Assembly (NCBI RefSeq): GCF_016545825.1
Contig: NC_052614.1
Span: forward strand, 1,650,630 to 1,714,629
Direction: 5' to 3'
Source of the DNA: Eucalyptus grandis
Lineage: Eukaryota; Streptophyta; Magnoliopsida; Myrtales; Myrtaceae
DNA: 64,000 nucleotides
The notes beneath the pieces are model-generated. The model had not been told where the DNA came from and did not search any database. It saw only the letters and a list, made by a program, of their open reading frames with translations. Numbering within the stretch: the stretch's first letter is position 1; every line of letters starts with the position of its first letter. The position numbers and the translations under genes are program-made. Below, piece by piece: positions 32,379-44,363 of this stretch.

Positions 32379-35286
32379 TGTTGACACCTATTTTTAGCAA
32401 ATCTAGGAAAATAAGGAAAAAAAAAATTGCTTTTTGAAAAGAAAAAATAAAAAAGGGGAAAATTGATTCGATTGGTTATGAATGGAATGTGGAAATTCTG
32501 ATTAACCATCCTTGCTCCGGTGAATATTTAATTCATAGTAAATATGGAAGCAAATTTTCAATCAAAGAAATTAGATAAATAAAAAAAAGGAAGGAGTTTG
32601 ATAAAAGGGAAGGAATCGAAATATCCAAGGAAAAATCAAATTGATTGCAAAATTTCGTTCCAATTTACATGAATTAAGGCAAAGGAAAAAGGAAGTTTGA
32701 AAGTTGCCATGAAGACCGGCCGTCTAGAAATCACTATAAAATAAGTCGATCCGTACGGATGCGAGGAGGAGCGAATTCAGAAAATTTTCAGAGGAATTCG
32801 AAAAAAAATTGGAGAGAAAAGTTCGTAAAGAATTTCGTGAAGAAAGAAGCACGATCGTGAGAGAAGAGAAGAAAGAAAAATACCAAAAAAAGAAGAGAAA
32901 GGCCTCCTCCCTTTTGTCGTCCAAGAAGTCTTTGTTCTTTTCCCCTCTGACAAACTGCAGAGGAAAAAGAAAGAAGTCAGCAGCCGCAGAAGAAAAGAAA
33001 GAGAAAGAGTGCAGAAGTGACGTGTGGCCAGAAAGAAAAAAAAAAAAAAAGCAGCAGGAGCTACTGTTCGTCTTCTTCGCGTGGAAGCCCCTGCCCATGC
33101 TCGCGTCGCACCTCCTCCGTCCGTGAGCACTGCACCAGCGCCACCCACGACGACCGCGCTCCCGCCCTCGCCGACGCCGCGCCACTGCAACACCCTGCTC
33201 TACCGCGACGCCGCCCGTCGATCTCCGAGCTCCACCGCGCCTCCGCACCGCCACCGACGCCTGCAGCAGGTCCCTCCGCTTCGCCTGCAACCCGCCGGTT
33301 CGCGATTCGGCCGGTCATCGCCGCGCCTCCGCGCACTAGCACTCGCAAGCCTCGCCGCGTAGCAACCTGCGACCCGCAGCAACTCGCGCACACCACCCGA
33401 CGACCCCGCGACGCTGCAGCAGCCCGAGAACCCGCACCGGCCATCGCGACCCGCTCTTGCCCAGCCGACGCCGGAGCTCCGAAGCCTGCCGCTCCCAACC
33501 TCGCCGCGCCGCCGCGCCGCTCGCCTCAGCCAAGCGCCCGGTGCCTTCGCCGCCCGTCTCCGCTCATCGGACGCCGCGCCTGCACACCCGACGCCGCATC
33601 TCGAAGCCTGAGGCCTGCTCCGCTCCATTACTGTTCCGCAGCAACCGAACTCTCACTGTTCACCATTGCCGCCGCGACCCACAAGCCCGACGCCGCCGCA
33701 CCTGCTGCTGAGTCCCCCGTCCGAGCGCCACCCTACGGCTGCCAAGCCCATTTTGAGAAAAAAATAAAATAAAAGAGAAAACACATTAGGTAGTTTTCTT
33801 TAGTTTGTTTTATTTATTTCATTTTATTTTATTTTATCTTATTCCTTTTAGTATAATTAGCCTTTAGTATATGATTGGAAATTCCAACATATTACCTGAT
33901 TCGCAACCGCGCTGTAGAGTTTTTATTTCATCTATAAGGCGCCTAGATGAAATAATTAATTAGCGGGAATAAAATTGATATTTTGATCTTTAAGGCTTAA
34001 GATCAATTTATCGATTTTATCAGCGAAATATTACCCATTGATCCGAACGATATGTAATATTTTTGATGATCTGTTTTGTCTTGATTGCTTTATTTATCTT
34101 GAAATGTGTTTGAGTTATAATATTGCATGATTTAGGATTCATATATTTAGAATAGGAATTTTATTTCAAATTTTAAAATAAAAAAATTAAAAAAATCAAA
34201 TCAATCAATTTAGGTTGCTAGATTTTTAATTTGGATTACATGTTTAATTATTATTAATTTCGAAACTAAACAAAAGAATCATCATATACATGTCATGTAG
34301 TGTTAAAGCATATTTTGCACGTCATTGCATATTAGGACTAAATTGCATTTAGTTCAATTCTAGATAATATTTTTTTCTTAATTTGTTATAAGTTTAGGTA
34401 TTTTTAGATATATTGCATTTTAGGATTATTTTGGTTAAGATAATGTTTTAGTTTAAATTAGGATTTGGCCCAACCTAATTCTAATATAAATTAAATAGGA
34501 TCTTAATCTAATTAGGTAATTTTCACATTTCACCTGAAAAATACAAAAATGTCATAGGTTAAATTAGTTTTATTATTTATGATAAAATGCATTCTCCTAG
34601 AAAAAAATGTCATATGCATGTCATTAGGGCTAGATTCACCGGGATGCATGTCATTTAGTATTTTTGCTAGGCCTATTTAATTAGAAATTGCATGTCATTA
34701 GAATTAGGTCATTTAGTTAATATTGTATTGCATATTGCATGATTTTTATTAATTAAGTGAAAACAAAAAGAAATTGCGTGTTAATTAGAAACCATATCCA
34801 GGGTTGTTGATATGGTTTTTAACCTAACCTTGTAGATGCTTTCGTTGCTTTGAAGTAAGTTTTTGCAATTTATTTATTGTTTATCTCGGGTGTTAAATTG
34901 GTGGATTGCGCACCCGCATAATCACCTCACATGTTAGGAAAATAGATTTAAAATCAATTTAAGTCACTTTGCAAAATCATTTTTTGAAAATAAAAGAATG
35001 GTACCGAAAGGGCATTAGAGAAATCTAGTGTAACCAAGTCCCGTCGCCCATAGTCTCAGTTCGTAGGAGTAAAGTGAAACTCCCGTTACTTTACTTGGGT
35101 TTCTAATCGACCCACTAAAAAAATAGATTAGTGGCGACTCGATTAAAAAAATCAATTGCATGTTAAGAATTCAAACCTAAGTCGCGAATTGGTATGGGTT
35201 TGGGAGAGCTCGAATTAAGTCTAGGCTTAATAATCCATTAACCAAATTTTAGGTGATTCACACCTCGAAAAATTTAGGTCGCGACA
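32379..35286 (+). mobile_element. Solo LTR, 2908 bp, Tat/Ogre-like family
   Basis: It begins TGTTGACACC and ends GGTCGCGACA, between 5-bp duplications GGAAT (32374-32378 and 35287-35291). The uninterrupted site is preserved after copy D (near 38291) and copy B (near 29350). A TATA box (TATAAAATA, about 32735) is followed by a purine-rich and then very GC-rich transcript region (about 33060-33760) that yields Pro/Arg/Ala-rich frames on both strands with no recognised protein. The 3' portion resembles the LTR of the element at 39351. The Tat/Ogre assignment is inferred from that relative. Confidence 0.85.
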
Positions 35287-35322
35287 GGAATAATGAGCAG
35301 TTTCTTTTCTTTTCTTTTCTTT

Positions 35323-35558
35323 TGATATAGACCTATGTTCAGTTAGACTTTTATGTACATAAACACTAGTGTAAAAATATGTATGTTTTGTGAAAATATA
35401 ATCATATGTTTGCTATCACATTTTTGTGTTGTTTGGAGGTTATTATTACGTTTCCGCTTGTGCAATAAAATGAACGGGTTAGCAAAAATTCCTGGGAGGT
35501 TGCAAACTTTTATCGACCACTGAGGGATGTGCACGCGCTTGAAGTTCGGGACGTGACA
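35323..35558 (+). mobile_element. LTR 3'-end fragment at the unit 2/unit 3 junction
   Basis: The second copy of the scrap at 29381-29615, with the same abrupt left edge and the same GTGACA end at the start of the next unit. Confidence 0.55.
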
Positions 35559-37794
35559 AAAACAGACAAATCACAACTCAAAAAAACAGCGTAAAGTAAT
35601 CATAAACAAATGAACAATATAATATTGAGAGAATGAGTGAAGAGTAAAGTGCGGTATAATAACTCGATTCGGGTTGGGCAAAGAATATACATAACTTTGT
35701 TATATAGCTACAAGATAGGATCCCCATGAGCTATATGGAAATTTAAGTATGCATGAAATTACTCTAAATCTATGATTTAACACTATATTAATTCTAATAT
35801 AAGCAAAATGGATTATTTTTACAAACATAATTATTTATAAAATACAAAAAAAAAAAAAAAAAGCACTGAATTAGGATAATGACTTCAAAAAATTAGGAAA
35901 ATTCTAAATTCTAAATGTCATTTCTGCCTAATTTAACACTAGTCTACATTTTTTGGCTTTTTTCTTTTTTTTTGAAAGCCGATTTTAATTCATTAAACCG
36001 AACTATGTTTATTTACATGAACACGGGCCAACTCACAACATGAAGATCACACTAAAAGATCACATTAATTGATCTGTGCATTACGTCGAACATCTGGTGT
36101 GCATAGACTGGCCAGGCTAGTTTATTTGATCCATGTTCATGGCCTTCAATCTTGACCCGTGAGCAATATTAACCTCAAATAGGGAATGAGGATTATACTA
36201 AAACATGTATGGAACAATATTAACTGGAATTAAGATCCTAAAACACACATAACCTGATTAAAATTAGCCTCAAATATACAGGTTCAACCTGTTTTTGCAA
36301 ATCTGAGATAGAATCCAGGTCAGGCAAACAGGTTGCCAACCCAGATTCAAGCTATGATACTTAACATATGCGAGACATACAGGAAAATATAATCGATCCC
36401 AATGCAAGTATGTGACATTGATTTTCAAATGGGACAAACATCTCGGAGAATAACTAACTACACCCATCAGAACAACCTCTCAAATTGGTCTTCACGTATG
36501 ATCCACCCTGGCCAGCCCTGTACAAGCTGTGGCCCAGTGTGGATCGGCTCAGTTTTTGGGCCTCATACACAATGCTTCGAAGCATTTCAACGAACAAAGT
36601 GTGTGCCCTGGTAGTGCTAGTGTCAGGTCATGCAAACGAAGTAGTTTTCGCCTAAAATCAGCATTGATGCAAAGAAATCATCATAGATCATTGAGAAACG
36701 ACTCAGATTCTGGGTGATTGTCATACAAGTATCAGGACTACTACTTGGCCTTGTACTTTACCGAGAACTAGGTAGGACAGGGTGCTGAAGAGTGGACAAG
36801 TGCTTGTTTATGTCCGGTCAAATAGGGTGTTGAAGATTTCGGGAGCAAAGCCAGAAGTCCTCCGTGAAAACAAAAAGAAGAGGATCGGTTAAAAATGCAA
36901 AGAGAGTAAAAAACTAAGCTGACTGTTTTCTTAGTCATCCGCTTCCCTAAGTCATTTCCATAAGAAAAAGAGCTAGGTGATTGGATTCATTCATAGCACG
37001 GGATTGCACAACAGCGAAAACTAAGAACTGGTGTTTTACACGGAAGTTCTCATTTACGGCTGCTCAAATATGGCATCGCATTCCGATTTGTTGAGCCTTG
37101 ACTCAGTCCCACGGCCAAAAGGAAAACTCTGTCCATGAGCCTCGGCTCATTTGCAGATAGTCTTCTTGATGAACACAGCTGAAGGTTGGAGAGTGGGTAC
37201 AGGTTGTATCCAGATAATGGCTAGCGATTGCCATCATCCTCCACTGAACATGACAATTAGGATTATAGTAAGGATTGCAGTGTGGATTATGTTCCGGACT
37301 TGCATCCCTATATCTTTCATGTTTATTAAATTCCTTCAGGAAATCTCGGGATCCATCACGTTTATGTTGATGAAATTGAATTTTGATATCTAATGAGGGA
37401 AGATTGAAGGGCAAATTCATATTGGGAACATGGGGAGATGATAGGGACAGTGGGTAGTTATGACGAGGGCCCCAACCTCTTCTGTCGTCGTCTTCATCAC
37501 GTATCCCAGCTGTAAACTCAGCGTTCGCTGTCACGGTTTGCTTGCCTGCCTGCCTGTCTGTGTATCGTCATGGTTGTCTCGCTTGAGAGTGATCGAGCTT
37601 CTTGATCTTGAGTTCATAAAATGGCTACGCCATCACCATTCCATTCCATTCCATTCCAAGGTCTGTTAACAAGGTATCCTTTAAGTCCCATTAGTAACTG
37701 AAGCCAGCCATTAATTGAAGAGTGACGCAATCGAAATCATTTGGGCAGTTTCTGAATGCTTTTTCCTCCCGCTGAACCCACCTCCAACATCTTC

Positions 37795-37800
37795 TATAAG
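37795..37800 (+). promoter_or_regulatory. TATA box of DD11-like copy D
   Basis: TATAAG lies 72 bases upstream of the ATG at 37867. Confidence 0.55.
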
Positions 37801-37866
37801 ATGGAACCGGCTCGCACCGTTCATCTCATCACCTTCCACTTGTGTTGCCTTCCCCCTCTTTCGACC

Positions 37867-38229
37867 ATGGCAAGATCAGGCTTCGTCGCGTTCTTGCTCC
37901 TTGCCAGCGTAGTTGCCGCGTTGTCCGTCAAAGTCAAACGGACTGATCCTGCTCAGGAGACATTAGACTACCTGGTCAATTGTGCTAGCAAGCTGGCCGA
38001 GAATTGCGGGGAAGACATCTTCTTCAACATATTCACGAAGCAGAGAAAGATCACCCCTGCATGCTGTAAGAAGCTTGTGTCGATGGGAAAACAGTGCCAC
38101 GAGTCGATGGTGGGCTTCATTATCTTATCGCCCAGCTTCAGCAAGAATGCCTCCATCACCGTGCCCAGGAGCAAGAAAGTGTGGAATAAGTGTGTCCTGT
38201 TGGCCAAAAAAGCGCCTACCCTACCGTAA
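37867..38229 (+). CDS. DD11/ECA1-like secreted Cys-rich protein, copy D (short C-terminus)
   Basis: 120 residues with signal peptide MARSGFVAFLLLASVVAALS and the same six cysteines as B and C. Like copy B it carries one extra base near 38213 relative to copy C and so ends KKAPTLP. The region between signal peptide and second Cys (KVKRTDPAQETLDYLVNCASKLAENC overall) differs from B and C at several residues. The gene keeps the complete upstream block and TATA box. It is the array copy next to the duplicated CNOT9-like pseudogene, mirroring the copy A / CNOT9-like pair. Confidence 0.8.
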   Translation: MARSGFVAFLLLASVVAALSVKVKRTDPAQETLDYLVNCASKLAENCGEDIFFNIFTKQRKITPACCKKLVSMGKQCHESMVGFIILSPSFSKNASITVPRSKKVWNKCVLLAKKAPTLP

Positions 38230-39350
38230 GGAGGCCTGGTTTTATCGGATTTAATCGATGTCAAATTATCATTGCAAACTCGAAAAACACGAGGAATAAT
38301 GAGCAGTTTCTTTTCTTTTCTTTTTTTCTTTTTCAAAGCAAGGGAACGATGACAGTTCAAAGAGTTGTTTATTTGCGCTTTTAGTACAATTTGTATCCAT
38401 TATCAGTTGTTGTCCCAAATTAGTTTTACCTGTGTCTCCGAAAGTAAAACCGAATTAGAGATGAATATGACCTACTGGCTGGATTGATAATCCAGAGACC
38501 AGGAAGTTGTTCCCTAATCTAATCATCAGATATAAAAGAAAGAATCTGCCAAACCTGCCAAACTCATCTTACACAAGACATGATCATGGAGGTTAAAACG
38601 AGGAAAACAGAAAAACAAGGTAAAGACTTTAGAGGATTCGAAGATCGGACCAAGAATTTCGAGCAAAAAATGCAATTCGCAGCGGATTTGTTACGTGCAA
38701 CAAAAGATGTGGGTTAACGTCCGGTAATTTCTCTCTCTGAAGTAATATTCTGAGGAACCGACTTTCTACATAATGCAATATAAAACCGGAACCCCCAAAT
38801 GCAGCAGCTTTGGGAAATACTCGACACCATTAGTCCTGATTCGTTTCTTAATGATGAGATCTCGTGAACTGAAGGAGCTACTCATGAGTCTCATGAGTCA
38901 TTCATAGCAGCAATCTGCAGTAGTTGTAAAAGCAATCTATGGATCACGGGAAACTCGTGCAATATTTATCTACAGATTATGAAACTGCAAGATTTGCATA
39001 TCCTTCATAAAAAAAATTAATCTGCTGCCAATTATCAGCAAATACCTTTAGGCTTTCATGAAAAGTGATATTGATGAAGGACTCAGGGAGGAACTGCTTC
39101 ACAAGATTATGTCCTGCTAGACATGAGTGCCAGGTCTCGACTTAAGAATCAGGAGTCACCACATAAATCGAGAACAGTAGAATATTTGCTTGAAAACAAG
39201 TGCTAGAACTTTGCAGCACCGTATCAATTTTTAATTTAAGCCCCAGAAAATTCAAAAGCATCTACTAGGTGGCAAGCGGTATGATGATGCCCAAAATTAT
39301 AATGCACACAAGTATCCACTGGTTGGGCGTACCATATGCATTTGGATGAT

Positions 39351-41806
39351 TGTTAGGTGACTTGATTATTTATTTATTGCATAAAATTAGAGATTAATTT
39401 TATCCCTGAAAAAAAAAATATTATAATGCATAATATATAATTTTAGGTGCACTTATTTATTATTATTACATTTTGCATTGAGCTGGTGATAAATGGGTTT
39501 GAATTGGTAGTTACGAACTATAATTTGACGTTGGACTAAGTTCACAAAGGAAGCAAATTAACTCAAACCTTTTTTTTTTTCAAATGAGTGAAAATTAAAT
39601 GGAGATTTGGTATGATATTACAGTGGATTTTTTGGAATTTGAGAAAATCGTATTGCAATCTTATTTTTAATAATAGGCGATGAAATCAGTGGAGAATATT
39701 CAAAAGATGAGGAAAATAAAAAAGATTTTTGCGATCGTGATGTTATAGGCAATCTTCGTGTATATTGAGGAAGAGATAAAATATTTCGTGAATATCACTT
39801 TTTTTTCCCTATAAAAGGAGCTGCGTACGATGAGAAGCGAGGCTTCTCTTCGTTCGAGCGAAAAGAACAAAAAGCTCTTTCCTTGGGGTTTATTTTCCTC
39901 AAGGAAAAGGCTGCCAAAAGTAGTGTGCAGAGAGAAAAGTGACGTGAGGGAGACTTGAAGAGAGAGTTAAAAAAAGCAAGGGTTGCTGTTCATCTTCCCC
40001 GCCGCTGCTCTCCGCCTCACAGCCGCTCGAGGCCTCCGCTGCACCGGCCGCCGCGCGGCATCGCCGCTCGTCCGCGAGCTCCGAGCGCCGACGCCCGAGC
40101 CGCTCCGCCACTGCCGTTCCGCCAGCCGCCGGAGTTCCGTCTCCCTCGCCGGCGAGCTCCTGTCGCTGCGTCTGCCCAGAAGCCCGAAGCCGGCCTGCGA
40201 AGCCACCGCTCCCTCGCCAGTCACCTCGCCTGCACTCGCGCGCCTCCGCCTCTGCTCCGACGACCCGACGCTGCTCCTGCCTTGTTCGTTGCTGCTGTCC
40301 CTCTCACCGAGCCGCCGCACGCCTCCGCCTCTGGTCCGACGCCCGGCGGCCCCCCTCTCCGAGCTACGACCCAGCAATGCCTTTGACACCAGCTATTCTG
40401 CCCTCTGTCACTGCTGGTCTGCTAGCTGCCGCCACTCACCATAGCTCCGAACGCCGGCGACCCACCACCACAGCAGCCCCTTGTCAAGCCATACCGAGCC
40501 CATCGCGATCCACAATCCACCCGTCGATAAATCTCGTTTGAAAAAATCAAATTATAGGTATTTTTCTTTAATTTACTTTCTTTTATTCTTTATTTTAATA
40601 TTTGATCCTTTGTTTAAAATAGTCATCTATGATTGAAATTCCCGACATGAAGTAGCCTCTTAAATTAGGAATTGATAATCCGATTTTCGCGCTGAAATTC
40701 GAATCGTAATCGCTGAAAATCACCGATTGATTTCACACTCGAGATTCGATTCCCGATTTTGTTTAAAAATTAATCAACCAAATCTCATGCGTAAGATGTG
40801 GTTAGCCAATTTATTGATATCAATCTTATCTTGTCTGTCGATTTACGTTGTGTTGGTTGAATCAATTTTATTTTCGTATAAGAAAAAATAAAAATATATA
40901 TTTGAGTTAGGATTAGGTTCGTTTTAAATATTTCTTGTTTTAGGTTATCTTGCATATTTTGAATATGGATTTTATTTCAAATTTTTAAATATAAAAATCC
41001 AAAAAATGCATTCATTTAGGATGTTAATTGCACGTTTAATTATGTGGCAATTTTAATTTCAAATTTCATGGAGCATTCTTTGTACGTCATTGCATATTAT
41101 AATAAAATTACATGTTTAATTTTAAGTTTAGATAAATCTTTTAGATTGCATGTTTTTAAAAAAAAATAAAAATGTCATGTGCACGTCATATAGAATTAAG
41201 TTCATGAAATGCATGTTAGGTCCATTTAGTTAAATATTGCCCGTCATTATAATTAGGTTATTTGCTAGATTGCATTACATATAAATTAGATTTTATTAAA
41301 TAAGAGGAATATTCTTTAAAAAAGATTAAGTGATTGTATGTTAATTAAAAAGTCATATCTAGGACTATTGATGTGAATTCTAATTTAACATTGTAGATGC
41401 TTTACGTTGCTATGAGGTAAGTTTTGTAATTTATTCACTGCTTTATCTGAGTGTTAAATTGGTGGTTTGCGCCCGCATAATTACCTCATATGTTAGGAAA
41501 ATGAATTAAAATTAATTTAAGCTGCATGCAAAATATTTTTTCAAATAAAAAGAAAAGATACCGAAAGGAGATTAGAAGAGTTTAGTGTAACAAATCCTTG
41601 TATCCAAAGTCTATAATTCTCTTATTATTTTACTTAGGTGTCTAATTGATTTACCATAAATTGATTAATGGTGACTCCCTTTTGCATGTTAGATATTTAA
41701 ATATAAGTCGCGAATTGGTATGGACTTGAGAGAGCCCGAGCTAAATTAGACTTAGTAGTCTATTAGCTTAATTTTAGGTTGTGCACCAAAAATTTTGGTT
41801 ATGACA
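39351..41806 (+). repeat. Left LTR (complete, 2456 bp)
   Basis: TG...CA bounded. It carries a TATA box (TATAAAAGG, about 39811) followed by a GC-rich transcribed region (about 40000-40450). The last ~350 bases align by eye with the solo LTR at 32379 (shared GCGAATTGGTATGG and AGAGCCCGAGCT-type words). Confidence 0.8.
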
Positions 41807-41808
41807 AC

Positions 41809-41826
41809 TTGGCGACTCCGCTAGAG
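41809..41826 (+). promoter_or_regulatory. Primer-binding site
   Basis: TTGGCGACTCCGCTAGAG starts two bases after the left LTR. The core TGGCGACTCCGCT is the usual primer-binding word of plant Tat/Ogre-type elements (a tRNA 3' end, reported as tRNA-Arg; recalled, not checked). The inverted copy near 44351-44363 lacks about nine bases of it. Confidence 0.6.
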
Positions 41827-42736
41827 ATTTGTCAAAACTCTTAAGTGGACTTAGGCCAATTTTTTTTTCTTTTGAAATTTTTTTGTTTTGCAGCGAGATC
41901 CTAGGTACGTCCTTAACATTTAAGGTGTTAAATGTTCTTGTAGGATTAGAGGTATAAGAGGAAGTGTTTCCTAACATTTGTTTTGTAGGGAGGTATAGAA
42001 ATGTATGGTTTATTTTTATGTTGAAGTGTTGCTTGATATAAATTGTTATGCATGTCTTGTATTTGCACTACACTATTGCATACGCAACCTATCGTCGGAC
42101 TTGGGCCGCATAGGATATCTAGGATGGTATCGAGATAGATACCACTCTGACCGCATGCTCATAGTATGAGTCGCCCATCTCGATCCCAAAATTTCTTTTT
42201 TGGTGTCAAGAGTACCCACTTCGGTCCGCATGCCCACGACTCGGGTCGGCTCTTTGACCAAGTCGAAGTCATGAGGACCCGACGTAGTCCGCACGCTCGT
42301 GACTAGTCTGATCATCCTTGTGGCTCCACTTTATTAAGCCCTATAGACTAAAAATCAAGCGACTTACCATGCGCATGTCTTTGTTATTACCCCTTGTTTA
42401 TTATTAAAGTAAGTTTTCTAAATTCGAAACCCTTGCAATCTGCTTACTTTATTATATCATTTTGTCGGTCTATAGCATTAGGATTGTACTAGTCTTGGTT
42501 AATATACAATGGGAATACCGGACATTTGAATTATTCTCCCTCCAAAGGAAGAGCTTAGCGCATGGTAGGACAAGTTAGACCAAGTTGGCAGTTAATTTGC
42601 AGAGTCGCACATTAGTCGACTACTTCCATTACTACGTATGAACATCCATGGCGGCCATATCTAAGCACTTGTCTATTGTTGGTGCCCTAAGACTTTTACT
42701 TTTATCTTCGGCAGTAAGCACGAACTCACTCCCACT

Positions 42737-43006
42737 TTGGAAGAATATAGTATTGCCGTAGGAAAATCCTTGAAAGCTGAATTAATTAGTCCGCCCATCG
42801 AAATAGATCCCGTTGTGGCCTTATCTGATTTTTTGAGAATTAAGGAGGACAATATAAGGAATTTTTTAAAGGCTCACTGTAATACATGTCATTTATATTT
42901 TTTAAAAGAATATTTTGAAAATGGCACTTCATTTCAAATTCGTAGGGTTTTTCCTTTTAGCTTTCTTTGGATTTATAGTTTTTCCTTATTACAAGAATGC
43001 TATTAA
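42737..43006 (+). pseudogene. gag-like fragment, forward arm
   Basis: An open frame with TPTLEEYSIAVGKSL at its start, ALSDFLRIKEDNI in the middle and a hydrophobic end. The TLEEYS plus 'L.IK...I' layout recalls the N-terminal domain of plant Ogre-type gag and plant-mobile-domain proteins. It is too short and divergent to be functional. A mirrored copy lies at 43222-43461 on the other strand. Confidence 0.45.
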
Positions 43007-43221
43007 CCCTTTGATTTCTCATTTAGTTAAACAAGTGTTAGAAGGAAAAATTTCGTAAACACTATTCTAGCTTAAACTTTTCTTTAAAATGAAAGTCTTA
43101 TCACCGCCTCCTTTAAATTGAGTTTCAATCATAATAGTGTTTACGAAATTTTTTCTTTCCAACACTTGTTTAACTAAATGAGCAATCAAATAGTTAATAG
43201 CATTCTTACAGTAAGGAAAAA

Positions 43222-43461
43222 CTATAAACCCAAATAAAGCAAAAGGGAAACCCTACACATTTGAAATAAAGTGCCATTTTCAAAACATTCGTTTAGAAAA
43301 GATAAATGACATGTATTACGGTGAGCCTTTAAAACCTTCATTATATTGTCATTCTTAATTCTCAAATAATGAGATAAGGCTACAACGGGATCTATTTCGA
43401 TAGGCGGACTAATTAATTCGGCTTTTAAGGATTTTCTTACGGCAATACTATACTCTTCCAA
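43222..43461 (-). pseudogene. gag-like fragment, inverted arm
   Basis: The minus-strand counterpart of 42737-43006, with the same TLEEYS-like start and IEIDPVVALSHYLRIKNDN. The two copies differ at roughly one residue in five, so the arms have diverged since the palindrome formed or came from different parents. Confidence 0.45.
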
Positions 43462-44363
43462 GGTAGGAGTGAGCTCATGCTTACTGCCAAAAATAAAAGT
43501 AAAAATCTCGGGGCACTAACAATGGGCAAGTGCTTAGATGAGGCCGCCATGGATGTTGATACGCAGCAATGGAAGTAGTTGACTAATGTGTAACTCTACA
43601 AATTGACTGCCAACTTGGTCTAACTTGTCCCACCATGTGCTAAGCTCTTCCTTTGAAGGGAGAATAATTCAGATGTCCAGTATTCCCATTGTATATTGAC
43701 TAAGACTTAGGACAATCCTAATGTCATAAACCAACAAAATGATATAATAAAGTAATTAGATTGCAATGGTGCAAATTTAGGAAACTTACTTTACCAATAA
43801 ACAAGAGACAATTACAAAGACATGCGTATGATAAGTGACTCGATTTCTAGTCTATAGGGCTTAACAAAGTGGAGCCACAAAGATGATCAGACTAGCCACA
43901 GGCGTGCGGCTTACATTGGGTCCTCATAACTCCAGCTTGGTTAAAAAGCCGACCCGGGTAGCGTGCATGCGAACCAAGATAGGTACTCTTAACACTAAAA
44001 AAGAAATTTCGGGATCGAGATGGATGACTTGTACCGCAGGCATGCGGTCAAAGTGGTATCCATCTCGATATCATCCTAGTGATCCTATGTGGCCCAAGTC
44101 CGGCGGTAGGTTGTATGTGCAATAGTGTAGTGCAAATGCAAGGTAAGCACAACAGTTTATATCAAACAACACTTCAACATGAAAATAAACCACCTTTCTA
44201 CAAAATAAATGTTAGCAAATACTTCTTCTTATACCTCCCATTTTGCAAGAACATTATTTAAGGGACATATTGGATCCTCGCTAACAAATAAAAAATTTTC
44301 AAAAAAAAAAGAAAAATTTGCTTAAGTCCACTTAAGAGTTTTAACAAATCCCTCGCCAAGCTG

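Larger units (their letters stand above)
29616..35558 (+). repeat. Tandem unit 2, split by a solo LTR
   Basis: The second tandem unit. Removing the 2908-bp solo LTR and one 5-bp duplication leaves about 3.03 kb, equal to unit 1. It has a local poly-T expansion at about 30046-30072 not found in units 1 or 3. It contains DD11-like copy C. Confidence 0.8.
35559..38320 (+). repeat. Tandem unit 3 ending in DD11-like copy D
   Basis: The third tandem unit. After copy D the sequence departs from units 1 and 2 at a TTCTTTTC run (about 38310) and continues as the 3' flank found after copy A, so this is the original right edge of the array. Confidence 0.8.

Noticed and set aside
33017..33772. 251-residue Pro/Ala/Arg-rich frame
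   Set aside because: It lies in the GC-rich part of a solo LTR, is open on both strands, and is not conserved as protein in the related LTR at 39351.
26612..38320. CRISPR-like or satellite array
   Set aside because: The repeats are ~3-kb gene-bearing tandem duplicates, not short spaced repeats.
41809..41826. Possible tRNA gene fragment
   Set aside because: It is the retrotransposon primer-binding site immediately after an LTR; no cloverleaf can be formed from the neighbouring sequence.
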